From Loktanella sp. PT4BL (GTDB taxonomy: Bacteria > Pseudomonadota > Alphaproteobacteria > Rhodobacterales > Rhodobacteraceae), in assembly GCF_003201935.1 (NCBI RefSeq), contig NZ_QJJL01000010.1:1-64000 (forward strand): a stretch of 64,000 nt of DNA. Reading direction: 5' to 3'. This document shows positions 34,862 through 43,820 of the stretch, in pieces. A program made the position numbers and the translations under genes. The first letter of the stretch is position 1. Every line of letters starts with the position of its first letter. Under the pieces are notes generated by a model. The model worked only from the letters and a program-made list of their open reading frames with translations, had not been told where the DNA came from and did no database searches.

Positions 34862-35304
34862 GTTGAAAGCGCGGCGCATCGCGCTGCGGGGGACCAGCCC
34901 GAGACCCTCTGGGCGCGAGCTATGCGGGCGCGCCGCAGCATCCATGTTCCGCTCTGTTCTGGCACGAGCAGGGCCGCACTCGCCGTTACACACCGGAAAT
35001 TGTCACCTGGCTGCTTGTTGACGTCATTCGGCGCGCCGGGTTGAAGCCTCTGCAAGGGCGCACCGGGCCACGCGTTCATGATCTGCGCCACTCGATGGTC
35101 GTGAACCGTATTCTGCAGTGGTACCAAACGGGCATCAATCCACACGATAGACTGCCGTTCCTCGCGACTTACCTCGGGCATCGGGATATCAACTCCACCC
35201 TGGTCTACATCACCGTCACGCAGGATCTGCTGCATCTCGCCAACGAGCGGTTCAGGGCCGTGGGCGCACCATGCCTCAATCTTGGGTGGGAGGTGAGGTC
35301 ATGA
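34862..35304 (+). pseudogene. RIT tyrosine recombinase (middle gene) C-terminal remnant
   Basis: The frame RYTPEIVTWLLVDVIRRAGL, then GRTGPRVHDLRHSMVVNR and LPFLATYLGHRDINSTLVYI, is the catalytic C-terminus of a tyrosine recombinase (HDLRH, GHRD and Tyr). A frameshift near 34958 separates it from an upstream piece. Its stop overlaps the start of the next recombinase by four bases. This is the arrangement of recombinase-in-trio (RIT) elements, in which the first gene is missing here. Confidence 0.7.
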
Positions 35305-36305
35305 GCAAGACCAACCCGTTCCCGAACCTGATGCGCGCGTTCTTCTACGAATGGCTTGTTGAGCAGCGTAACGCGTCCATCCATACGGTCCGATCCTACC
35401 GCGACACCTGGCGGCTGTTCCTGCGGTTCGTTGCGCAGCGCGCGGAAAAGAAGGTTGCGATGATCACGCTGACCGATCTGACTGCCAGCGAAGTTGCTGC
35501 GTTCCTGAGGCACACTGAACACGAGCGCGGAGGTACGATCGGCACGCGCAACTGCCGGCTTGCCGCGATCCGCAGCTTCTTCAACTTCGTGGCGACGAGA
35601 GAACCCGCATCAATCGCTCAATGCGTGGAAATCCTCAACATCCCGGTCAAGCGTGCGCCGATATCCGAACCCTGTTATATGGAACCGGCGGAAGTGGCAG
35701 CAATCCTTGCCCAGCCAGATCGCTCGACCGTTGAGGGCCTGCGCGATCACGCGCTGCTCTCGTTCCTTTACAACAGCGGGGCGCGAATACAGGAAGCGCT
35801 CGATCTGTGCCCAGAGATGATCCGCTTCGATAGTCCAGGTTGCGTGCGCCTGACAGGCAAGGGCCGCAAGGAACGCATCTGCCCGCTCTGGCCGGAAACT
35901 GTGATGCTGTTGAAAAAGCTGCTGGAGCGAAAACCACGAGCACCGAACCAGCGGCTGTTCATGAACCGTTATGGCGAACCGCTCAGCGCCTCGGGCGTCC
36001 GGTTCAAACTTGCGGGCTATGTGAAAGCGGCGGCCGGAATCGAGCCATCGTTGCACAACAAGCATGTGACGCCGCACAGCTTCCGCCACGCTACCGCCGT
36101 CCACCTCGTCTCGGCCGGTGTCGACGTCACGGTCATTCGCAGCTGGCTTGGGCATGTGAGCCTCGACACCACCAACCATTACGCGAAGGCGAACCTGGAA
36201 ACGAAGCGAAAGGCACTGGAACAGGTCAGTCCTCTGGCAACAGCGGTTCATCCGCCATCATGGAAGCGGGGTGCAAGCCTGCTCGCCTGGCTCGATACGC
36301 TCTGA
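35301..36305 (+). CDS. RIT-type tyrosine recombinase (third gene)
   Basis: This 334-residue XerC/D-like integrase has a SAM-like core-binding domain (residues 5-105). The catalytic residues are R162 (SGARIQEAL), K187, H259 and R262 (HSFRHATA), H285 (LGHVSLD) and Y294, all present. The start at MSKTNPF overlaps the remnant's stop (ATGA). It looks intact. It is followed 2 bases later by the element's palindromic end, so this is the distal gene of a 5'-truncated RIT element. Confidence 0.8.
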   Translation: MSKTNPFPNLMRAFFYEWLVEQRNASIHTVRSYRDTWRLFLRFVAQRAEKKVAMITLTDLTASEVAAFLRHTEHERGGTIGTRNCRLAAIRSFFNFVATREPASIAQCVEILNIPVKRAPISEPCYMEPAEVAAILAQPDRSTVEGLRDHALLSFLYNSGARIQEALDLCPEMIRFDSPGCVRLTGKGRKERICPLWPETVMLLKKLLERKPRAPNQRLFMNRYGEPLSASGVRFKLAGYVKAAAGIEPSLHNKHVTPHSFRHATAVHLVSAGVDVTVIRSWLGHVSLDTTNHYAKANLETKRKALEQVSPLATAVHPPSWKRGASLLAWLDTL

Positions 36306-36306
36306 A

Positions 36307-36374
36307 ATAATGCGGAGGAATGTGGGACGAAAACGCTGACAATCAGCCACGCTGCGCACGTTCCTCCGCATTAT
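36307..36374. repeat. Palindromic terminus of the RIT element
   Basis: ATAATGCGGAGGAATGT at 36307-36323 is mirrored with one mismatch at 36358-36374 across a 34-base spacer. It begins two bases after the recombinase stop. Its right arm ends 14 bases before the truncated IS110 similarity begins. Such paired inverted repeats form the ends of RIT elements. The left end is not found because that side is truncated. Confidence 0.65.
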
Positions 36375-36387
36375 GGCCACCTGATGA

Positions 36388-37161
36388 TAAGTCAAGCATC
36401 AAAAGAACGATCTAACCGATGCCGAGGCCATCTGTACCGCCTTGATGCGTCCGAACATGAAGTTCGTGCCGACCAAGTCAGAAGAACAACAGGATATTCG
36501 GGCCCTGCATCGGGCGCGCCGCCGCCTCGTCAATCACAGGACCGCACTCGTGAGCCAAATGCGGGGCCTGCTGTTGGACCGCGGCATACCAATCACTTTA
36601 TCGAGCGGACGGGCACATCGGGCCATCCCAGAGATACTTGAGAACAAGACGAACGGGCTGAGTGCAATGAGCCGAGAGGTCATTGGCGATTTGTTCGATT
36701 TCTTGGGACAGATTGATGCTCAGATCACAACCTTCGACCGCCGCATTGATGCAGTGTTCAAGTCTAATGAGGATTGCCGCCTGATCGCACGCATCTGCGG
36801 TGTCGGCCCAAAGACGGCGACAGCTGTTGTTTCAGCTGTGGGCGATGGCCGTGAGTTCAAGAACGGCCGACATCTGGCCGCATGGATTGGGCTGGTTCCA
36901 CGGCAGCACTCAAGCGGCGACAAGAGGCTACTCATGGGGATCAGCAAACGTGGAGACAGACATCTCCCAAACCTTCTGATCCATGGTGCCCGATCAGTAG
37001 TCCGTGTAGCGCAGCGAAAGACAGACCCCTTCAGTCAATGGGTCAACAGCCTTCGCGAACGACGCGGTATTAACCGCGCTATCGTCGCCGCGGCCAACAA
37101 AAACGCCCGGATCATCTGGGCCATGCTAAACAGAAAAGAACAGTTCCGCGCCCACGCTTAA
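36388..37161 (+). pseudogene. IS110-family transposase lacking its N-terminus
   Basis: The frame begins at VKHQKNDLTDAEAICTAL, which in IS110 transposases lies about 90-100 residues in, and runs to a normal C-terminus at 37161. The C-terminal transposase_20 domain is complete (ICGVGPKTATAVVSAVGDGR, then AAWIGLVPRQHSSGDKRLL). The RuvC-like DEDD catalytic domain is mostly lost. The breakpoint coincides with the end of the RIT terminus, so RIT insertion or a linked deletion cut it. Confidence 0.8.
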
Positions 37162-37235
37162 GCGCGCAACAAGGATTGCAAGAAGATCATGAAATGAACC
37201 GACGGGCAAACTCCGGTGTGTGAGGAACCTGGCTT

Positions 37236-37514
37236 TTATAATGGCCTGCTGAGGCCGACCATTTGTTGAGGCTCACCACGCGGAATTCCCATTTGGGCGC
37301 ACCATCGAAGGGTGACGCCGGATAGATGTTTGCAACCTGGGACCTGGCGGCGGAACAGATCAGCGAAAATCTTGCAAAGGGAGAGACATCCATAGATGTA
37401 AAACGACGCCTCGCTCATCCCATGCCCGCGGCACAGCTCAGAAACTGGCACACCGCTTTCGGCTTGCCGCAGGATCACGATGATCTGCGTCTCAGTGTAT
37501 CTGCTTGTCTTCAT
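37236..37514 (-). pseudogene. IS3-family orfA remnant
   Basis: The first 39 codons read as a normal IS3 OrfA start (MKTSRYTETQIIVILRQAES, then GVPVSELCRGHGMSEASFY). After this the frame shifts and family similarity vanishes, though a MDVS segment persists in another frame. GAGGAG precedes the ATG. It is a decayed fragment between the IS110 and IS4 elements. Confidence 0.7.
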
Positions 37515-37574
37515 TCGAAATCTCCTCGTTCATTTTGCCGAGAAAATTATACTCTTGCAGCCCCTTAATTTTCG

Positions 37575-39049
37575 CTAGGCGATTCACACATTTCTGAGCC
37601 TCCATCCGTGAGTGAGGGATTTGAAGTACTGGAGACCGTGGCGGAAGGTTATTGGTCCGGGCGGTTTGGATTTCGGATAGCCGTCCCATCCGCCGAGTTT
37701 TGCGATGATCCAGGCGGCCCAAGCCAGCGTTTCAGGCGGATGGGGGTTTTTCTGAAGTGTGGTCTTACCTTCGAGTTCGGGCAGGAGTGCATGGAGGGCC
37801 TGGATTTCGGTGGGCGAGAAGGCGATCCTAGCGTCTTGCTCGGACCTGCCATCGCGCGCCTGAACGAGTTGCATAATTGTGCAGGCAGCGCGGGCGGCAA
37901 TCGCGGCCAGCTTGATCAACCGCTCGGCATTTTCCAGTTGACTGTCTTCCAGTTGGAGGCCCTGCTGTTTCAGCGTTCGGAAGAATTGCTCGATATGCCA
38001 GCGTTGCCGATACCAGCCAACTACGCGCCAGGCCATCACTGCATCCTCGACCTTATGGGTGGTCAGAAGACGCCACGAGATGGGCGCGGCGCCCGGCGGC
38101 GCATCCTCCTCACAGACCTCGATCAGGTGGACCTCTACCGTCTCGGCCAGCCCCGCCTGCCTTGCCCGATTGGCGGGACGCTTGATCGCAACGGGGCCAA
38201 ACCGGGTCACAAGCCTGGCGGTGCGGGCTGGACGACCAGGGCGTGCGCGCACCGCCACATTGGCCGTACCCGCTAATTGCAGCGGTGCGGAGGAAAGCTT
38301 ACCGCCACCTTCCAGAATTGAACGATCCGCCATGGCACGGGTCAGGATGTGAAAGCCCGGCTCAGGCAATCGCGCCCATTTCTCATAGATATCGCTCTCG
38401 CGATCACTGATTTCAGTCACCATATGCGCTCGGGCCAGAACCGTCTTGGCGGCCTCTGCCGTGCTCAGCCACCGATGCGATTCCTTCTCTGACAGCGGCC
38501 GGTTCCGGTGGGGAACGCTTACCCGGCCATCGCGTGTCCATATCCGGCCCGCGGCCAAACCCAGAATGCCACCCGTCTCGGCATCCACACCCAGCATCGC
38601 ATGTAGCAAAACACCACGCCCTAATCCCTTGCCGATCTCGCCTAGACCGCGGCTGCGCTCTCTCGTCGTCGAGAAATTGAATTCGCTGGTATCTTGGATT
38701 GCCAGTATATGCCGGCCCGCGCAGGCTTGTGAAAGCTCTGCTCCCCAGCCATCAACCAGGGCCTCCACCGTCACGCGCGGATTGGCCAAAAAGCGCGAAA
38801 ATCCGACAATCCCACTGCGTCGGCCACCCGCTAGACGCCGCAGGCAGGTACTCGTGCGCGCCACCATTTCCGCGAGCAGCAGACCCCCCTTTTTGCCAGG
38901 CGCTCGTCTCCGAAATCGCCCAGCCCACAGCCTTCCGAAGTCACCACAAGTCGCCCTCCATTTAAGGTAGGGCAATCGAATCATGCAAAACAAAACCCGT
39001 CAAGCGCCCGGGAAGGGAAATCATACCTAAAGATGTGTGCATCCCTTAG
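37575..39049 (-). mobile_element. Intact IS4-family insertion sequence with 10-bp target duplication
   Basis: The 1,475-bp element is bounded by about 24-bp imperfect inverted repeats starting CTAGGCGATTCACACAT (left) and CTAAGGGATGCACACAT (right, complement). It is flanked by identical 10-bp direct repeats TTAATTTTCG at 37565-37574 and 39050-39059. The target duplication length suits IS4. It carries one transposase gene. Clean ends and duplication mean this is one of the most recent arrivals in the region. Confidence 0.88.
37584..38993 (-). CDS. IS4-family transposase
   Basis: This 469-residue DDE transposase is full length. The first Asp lies in LAIQDTSEFNF and the second in EISDRESDIYE. 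The diagnostic YREK box reads YRQRWHIEQFFRTLK (Tyr, Arg, Glu and Lys at the canonical 2-3-6 spacing). It fits the IS50/Tn5-like side of IS4. No frameshift is seen. It fills nearly the whole insertion sequence. Confidence 0.9.
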   Translation of the reverse strand: MFCMIRLPYLKWRATCGDFGRLWAGRFRRRAPGKKGGLLLAEMVARTSTCLRRLAGGRRSGIVGFSRFLANPRVTVEALVDGWGAELSQACAGRHILAIQDTSEFNFSTTRERSRGLGEIGKGLGRGVLLHAMLGVDAETGGILGLAAGRIWTRDGRVSVPHRNRPLSEKESHRWLSTAEAAKTVLARAHMVTEISDRESDIYEKWARLPEPGFHILTRAMADRSILEGGGKLSSAPLQLAGTANVAVRARPGRPARTARLVTRFGPVAIKRPANRARQAGLAETVEVHLIEVCEEDAPPGAAPISWRLLTTHKVEDAVMAWRVVGWYRQRWHIEQFFRTLKQQGLQLEDSQLENAERLIKLAAIAARAACTIMQLVQARDGRSEQDARIAFSPTEIQALHALLPELEGKTTLQKNPHPPETLAWAAWIIAKLGGWDGYPKSKPPGPITFRHGLQYFKSLTHGWRLRNV

Positions 39050-39312
39050 TTAATTTTCGGGGGAGATGACCGAAGCCCACGACGAATAGATGCTGGGCCT
39101 TGATGCGATCGCCCCTCCCGTCTATCAACGAGCCCTGTCGCTGCTGGGCGACGATCGCCATTGTCGGGTTGATTCATATTGTAGATTCTACAATTAACCC
39201 CCAAATGACTATGGCGATCAGGGCTACAGCAAAAAAGATTTCGATCGGCCTTGGTCACACTGGAGGTGGCTGATGCCGGCCCAGATAGGCCTTTTTCAAA
39301 GTGAGCGAAGAA

Positions 39313-39420
39313 ATGAAAAGGAAGCCAGAAAGACGAGAAGTGATTATAGTATGGTTAGTCGTCGCGGGATTAACCCTAGGTGTAGTGTTTTGGGCGTATC
39401 TAACTGATAATATCACTTAG
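39313..39420 (+). CDS. Possible 35-aa membrane microprotein
   Basis: An ATG after GCGAAGAA opens a frame reading MKRKPERREVIIVWLVVAGL and ending AYLTDNIT. It has a basic head, one hydrophobic helix of about 18 residues and a polar tail, the build of a single-span membrane microprotein. Arg codons are mostly AGG/AGA and the stretch is AT-rich, unlike the neighbours. No partner gene is evident, and it could be a remnant. Confidence 0.3.
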   Translation: MKRKPERREVIIVWLVVAGLTLGVVFWAYLTDNIT

Positions 39421-39430
39421 TAACGTAAGC

Positions 39431-39640
39431 GTCAGCGAGTTTGAACTGGCAATATTGCGAACGCGGATGCTGGACGCTGCCCGTGCGAAGGCCAGACGCA
39501 GCGAACTACGCTACACCCCGCCGATAGGCTACCTTTGGGACTGGGACGCCGGTATCATGTTCGATCCAGACATGCGGATTTAGGAAGCGATAGGCGCGAT
39601 ATTCACCCGCTTCCAGGAACTGGGCGTGAGCGTTTTCTGT
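39431..39640 (+). pseudogene. Serine recombinase fragment with in-frame stop
   Basis: The frame VSEFELAILRTRMLDAARAK, then LRYTPPIGYLWDWDAGIMFD, resembles the region after the catalytic domain of large serine recombinases (compare the residue 130-215 segment of the intact recombinase at 43.8-45.9 kb). A TAG at 39581 interrupts it and both ends are missing. It is thus a second, decayed member of the same recombinase group. Confidence 0.6.
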
Positions 39641-39710
39641 CCCCCACCTTCCCGCCTTCAGTGTGACCTGCGATGTCGCGCCTGACGGAGATTGATGCGG
39701 GAGTTTCGCG

Positions 39711-40025
39711 ATGGCGACTACGGGTGAGTTACTCAGGGACTATGGAGTAGAGATACGGGGGAATGGTCAGCGTCGCTGGCCTGATAAGGTCAAGCCGCTG
39801 ATTGTTGCCGAGACGTTGATGCCGGGTGCGACGGTGAATGCGGTTGCTGCACGTTATGGGCTTCGGGCAAACCATCTGTCAGAATGGCGCAGTCGGGCAC
39901 GTGACGGCAGATTGGTTTTGCCTGCGAGTGATGACGACGGCTTTAGTTTCACATCGATCGTGGTGTTGGAGGATGGCGGCGGTGATTCAGAGAAGTGGCT
40001 GCGCAAATCTGAACAGCTGGGATAA
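39711..40025 (+). pseudogene. IS66 TnpA-like gene, 3' truncated
   Basis: The first 80 residues match IS66 accessory protein TnpA: RRWPDKVKPLIVAETLMPGA, then AARYGLRANHLSEWRSRARD. The tail is replaced after about residue 95, where the next IS3 element begins. TnpB and TnpC of this copy are absent. It differs clearly from the TnpA at 41.5 kb, so it comes from another IS66 element. Confidence 0.65.
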
Positions 40026-40075
40026 GTGGATTTTCCGCGCAACAGCAGCATGATGCTGCAAGCGAGCAGAAGACT

Positions 40076-40387
40076 ATGACAAGACGACCGCGCCGGAATC
40101 ACAGTCCGGCATTCAAGGCAAAAGTGGCCGTGGCCGCGATCAAGGGCGAGAAGACGCTGATCGAGCTGGCACAAGATTTCGACGTTCATCCGAACCAGAT
40201 CAAGCAGTGGCGCGATCAGCTGCTTGAGGGTGCGACTGGTGTTTTTGGGGACGCCGCGAAGGCCGAACCAGAACAGGTGATCGACGTGAAGACCCTGCAT
40301 GCGAAGATCGGAGAGCTGACGCTGGAGAATGATTTTTTGTCCGGCGCGCTCGGCAAGGCGGGTCTGTTGCCGAGCGCAAAAAAATGA
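40076..40387 (+). CDS. IS3-family OrfA
   Basis: This 103-residue helix-turn-helix protein is of the IS3 OrfA type. The motif is HSPAFKAKVAVAAIKGEKTL followed by FDVHPNQIKQWRDQLLEGA, with a leucine-zipper-like tail (VKTLHAKIGELTLENDFLSG). It is intact. Its 3' end overlaps the start of orfB, where programmed frameshifting normally makes the transposase. Because orfB is cut after about 27 codons, the element cannot move on its own. Confidence 0.8.
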   Translation: MTRRPRRNHSPAFKAKVAVAAIKGEKTLIELAQDFDVHPNQIKQWRDQLLEGATGVFGDAAKAEPEQVIDVKTLHAKIGELTLENDFLSGALGKAGLLPSAKK

Positions 40388-40463
40388 TCGATCCCACAGC
40401 CAAGCTGAGCGTCAGCCGTCAGGCGATCATGCTGGGGATCAACCGGGGCAGTGTCTATTACAC
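40384..40463 (+). pseudogene. IS3-family orfB 5' fragment
   Basis: MIDPTAKLSVSRQAIMLGIN, then RGSVYYTPR, is the start of an IS3 orfB. It ends at 40463, where the sequence passes directly into the truncated 3' part of an IS256 transposase on the other strand. The joint shows no duplication, so a deletion fused the two elements. Confidence 0.7.
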
Positions 40464-41363
40464 GCCTCGGCATCCACGCGGGTTTCGGCCTGCCAAATAT
40501 CGTTAAGGTAACCTTTGGCTTTGGCCTGAACGGACTTCGGCATCGCGTTCAGAACATTGCCGGTCTCTTGTGGAACCAGCAGCGCTGCTCTTTCGTCGCG
40601 CCAAAGACCTCGCGCAGAGCATTCCAGAAGCCCAGGGCACCATCGCCAATGGCCAGGTCAGGCGCGTGGGTGAGTCCGCGTCGTTGCAAAACAAGGAGCA
40701 ATTCGCGCCAGCTTTGGGTGCTTTCACGATAGCCGTCAGCCAAGCCGATGATCTCTTTGCGGCCCCACTCATCTGCCCCGATCAGCACCAGAACGCATTG
40801 TTTTTTCTCGGCCATTCGGGGTCGGAAATAGACGCCATCCGCCCAGATGTAAACGAACCGCCGCGCGCTCAGATCGCGCCGTTGCCAACGGTCATACTCA
40901 TCCCACCAGTCAGCCTTGAGCCGCGATATCGTGGTCGAGGACAGCCCTGCGGCATTGGTACCAAGCAACGCCGCGAGCGCTTCGTGAAAGTCGCCAGTGG
41001 AAAGGCCTTTGAGGTAGAGCCAGGGCACCAGCTCTTCGATGGATTTGGCTTTACGCAGGTAGGGCGGCAGGATTGTCGAGCTGAACCGAACTTTCTCGGC
41101 GGCTGCTCCCCAGTCCCTCACGCGGGGCACCTTGACTGGCACCGCGCCAACCCCTGTCATCACCTCGCGCTCAGGCAGGTGACCATGGCGCACCAGCCGC
41201 GCGCGGCCATCATCCGTTTTGTCGGATGCATAGGCCTCCAGCAGAACAGCGAGTTCGGCCTCGACGGCTTGCTCAATCAATCGCTGTGCGCCAGACCGTA
41301 AAAGTGCTGTCAAAGGAACAGGTGAAAATCCCTGTGGATCGAGCAGTTGGGTAACGGTATTTG
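40464..41363 (-). pseudogene. IS256-family transposase, main part, interrupted by IS66
   Basis: The lower strand encodes a Mutator/IS256 transposase from codon 4 onwards: NTVTQLLDPQGFSPVPLTAL, then VYIWADGVYFRPRMAEKKQ with the catalytic Asp. The first codons (ATG ACG ACA) lie on the far side of the IS66 element at 46669. A two-base insertion after CWFHK causes a frameshift, though the correct frame (TGNVLNAMPKSVQAKAKGYL) continues to the deletion point near 40464. It is inactive three times over: split, frameshifted and 3' truncated. Confidence 0.85.
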
Positions 41364-41453
41364 GTATGCGGCGGCCCCGCCCCATTGATTTGGCCTGTTC
41401 CTGACGCGTGAGGTGCCTGCGAGAAGGTCTGCGTTAGCAGATGGAGGTTGCGC

Positions 41454-41915
41454 ATGGCGGACGGTGGCGATGGATTTATGGGGCGGTGCGAGGTTGTCGA
41501 GCCGCGACGGCGGGGCAAGCGGCGTTGGCCTGATGAGGTGAAGGCGCGGATTGTCGCCGAAAGCCTTCAGCCGGGCGCGCGGGTCTGCGATGTGGCGGCG
41601 CGCTATGATATTCTGCCCCATCATTTGTCAGATTGGCGCCGCCATGCCCGGCAGGGTCGGCTGGCCCTGCCGGGTGAGCTGATTGATGCGTTGAACGGAT
41701 CGCCAGTGCCGGAGGCGGCGGAGCCTGCCTTTGTGCCGCTGTCCATTCTGCCTGAGCCCATGGATCAGCCGGTATCTTCCACGACCGAGGCCGCGCAGGA
41801 CGGCATCGGCGTGATGACGATTGAGGTCGGGTCCGATCTGCGCTTGTGCATTCCCGGTGATGTTACGGTGGAGCGCGCGGCGGCGCTGGTGCGGGCGCTG
41901 CGGGGTGCATCGTGA
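41454..41915 (+). CDS. tnpA: IS66 accessory protein TnpA
   Basis: This 153-residue protein has a helix-turn-helix at residues 20-70 ([20 protein letters not shown], then [20 protein letters not shown]), typical of IS66 OrfA. The ATG at 41454 has GGAGG upstream; a TTG six bases earlier is less likely. It overlaps tnpB by four bases. Its exact role in transposition is not settled, but all three Tnp proteins are needed in studied members. Confidence 0.85.
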   Translation: MADGGDGFMGRCEVVEPRRRGKRRWPDEVKARIVAESLQPGARVCDVAARYDILPHHLSDWRRHARQGRLALPGELIDALNGSPVPEAAEPAFVPLSILPEPMDQPVSSTTEAAQDGIGVMTIEVGSDLRLCIPGDVTVERAAALVRALRGAS

Positions 41916-42265
41916 TTGTCGCCGGTCAACGGCTGCCGATCGTGATCGCGACGAAGCCTGTGGATTTCCGCTGTGGACATAACGCTCTGGCGCTGATTGT
42001 GCAGACGGAGCTGAAGCTCGACCCGCATTCCGGGGTGACGGTGGTCTTTCGCTCAAAACGCGGGGACAGGCTGAAGATCCTTGTGTGGGATGGCAGCGGA
42101 ATGGTGCTGACCTACAAAGTCCTGGAGCAAGGCAGCTTCGCCTGGCCGAAGGTTCAGGACGGGGTCATGCGGCTGTCCCGGGCGCAATTCGAAGCGCTGT
42201 TCGAAGGTCTGGACTGGCGGCGGGTGGTGGCGCAACGGGTGCTGGCACCGACTGCGGCAGGATGA
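41912..42265 (+). CDS. tnpB: IS66 accessory protein TnpB
   Basis: This 117-residue protein is of the IS66 Orf2 family, with the diagnostic [20 protein letters not shown] and [20 protein letters not shown]. It is coupled to tnpA by an ATGA-type overlap and followed by tnpC. It is intact. Confidence 0.9.
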   Translation: MIVAGQRLPIVIATKPVDFRCGHNALALIVQTELKLDPHSGVTVVFRSKRGDRLKILVWDGSGMVLTYKVLEQGSFAWPKVQDGVMRLSRAQFEALFEGLDWRRVVAQRVLAPTAAG

Positions 42266-42323
42266 CTCAGGCAGCTGTTTTTGACGTTGTTTTATTGGTC
42301 TTTCTGTCCCGGTTCGGGTAGAA

Positions 42324-43793
42324 ATGCGTATGTCGCAGCCCTTCGATCTCAGCCAGTTTCCAGACCTGCCGCCCGAGGTGGTGAAGGCCTTTGCAGCTGT
42401 TCAGTTCGAGCTTTCGGTCGAGCGCGCTGCGCGCCAGCATGAGCAGTCTGTGGTTGCCGAGAAAGAGGCCTTCATCGCAGAGCTTGAGGTGCTGATCGAG
42501 AAGCTGGAAGGCCAGGTTCAGGATTATCGGCGCACCAAGTTCGGGCCAAAATCCGAGAAGCTGGAACTGGCGCTGGAGGACCTGGAAACGGCTATCGCCG
42601 AGACGCAGGCGCAAATCGCGGCTGTTGAAGACAGGATCGCGGCCAGCGAACCGGATCCCGAGAAGCGCAAGCCGCGAGCGCCACGCAAGGCCCGGGCGCT
42701 GCCCGAAAGCCTGCCGCGCGTCGAGAGGGTGGTCGAGCCCGACAACATCATTTGCCCCTGCGGCTGTGGTGACATGGTCAAGATTGGTGAGGATCGAAGC
42801 GAACGGCTGGATTACCTCCCCGCGCGCTATCAGGTCATCGTCACGGTGCGCCCCCGATATGCCTGCCCCAAGGGGCGCACAGGTGTGGTCCAGGCAAAGG
42901 CACCTGCCCATCTGCTGGAGGGGAGCTGGCCAACCGAGGCGCTGCTCGCCCAGATCGCCGTCTCCAAGCATTCCGAGCACATGCCGCTGAACCGGCAGGC
43001 CGTGGTCATGGCGCGGCACGGGGTGCCGATCGACCGCTCGGTGCTGGCCGACTGGATGGGTCGGACCGGTGCGTTGATCGCCCCCGTGGTCGATCACATG
43101 GCCAAACGACTGCTGTCCGGCAGCACCCGGCTCTACGTCGATGAAACCACCGCGCCCGTTCTCGATCCCGGGCGGGGCAAGACCAAGACGGGCTATCTTT
43201 GGGCGGTGTTGCGGGATGACCGGGGCTGGAACGGCCCTGCGCCGCCCGGCGTGGTGTTCCATTATCGTCCCGGGCGTAAAGGCGAATACGCCGCCGAAAT
43301 CCTCAAGGGCTTCAACGGCACGATCCAGGTCGATGCCTATGGCGCCATACCCATCTGGCCACGCCGAAACGCCCGGGCGGCGATCCGCTGCGGCTGGCCT
43401 TCTGCTGGGCGCATGGCCGACGCAAGCTGATCAAGGCCAAGCCGAAGAAGGGATCACCCATCGTCGACGAGGCGCTGTTGCGCATTGCCGCCCTCTACAA
43501 GGTCGAGGACGCCATCCGAGGCTCCGACCCGGACCACCGCCGCGCTGTCCGGCAGGAAATGTCCCGCCCGCTGCTCGATGAATTCTTCACCTGGCTGAAG
43601 GCACAGGCCGCGCGGGTCTCGCGCAAATCCGACCTCGGCGAGGCCATGGCCTACATGCTGAAACGTCAGGACGGCTTCCGGCTGTTCCTCGACGATGGGC
43701 GCGTCGACATCGATTCCAATCTTGTTGAAAACGCCATCCGAAGCCCGGCCATGAACCGCCGCAACGCATTGTTTGCGGGCCATGACGAGGGTG
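42324..43793 (+). pseudogene. tnpC: IS66 transposase TnpC, 5' portion (frameshifted, interrupted)
   Basis: The first frame gives the leucine-zipper N-terminus, the zinc-binding region (CPCGCGDMVKIG) and the start of the DDE domain (LYVDETTAPVLDPGRGKTKT). A single-base indel near 43350-43362 shifts the frame, which resumes as TPKRPGGDPLRLAFCWAHGR. The gene then runs to FAGHDEG at 43793, where the serine-recombinase element is inserted. The 3' end resumes at 46372. Confidence 0.88.
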
Positions 43794-43820
43794 CTTCATA
43801 CTACACATCTGCATATGCCT

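Noticed and set aside
39046..39258. 70-codon frame after the IS4 element
   Set aside because: It overlaps the IS4 target duplication and has no family similarity or ribosome site.
40570..41301. 243-codon frame opposite the IS256 transposase
   Set aside because: It is an antisense shadow. The lower strand matches Mutator/IS256 transposases throughout.
42267..43262. 331-codon frame opposite IS66 tnpC
   Set aside because: It is an antisense shadow with no motif; tnpC is unambiguous on the upper strand.
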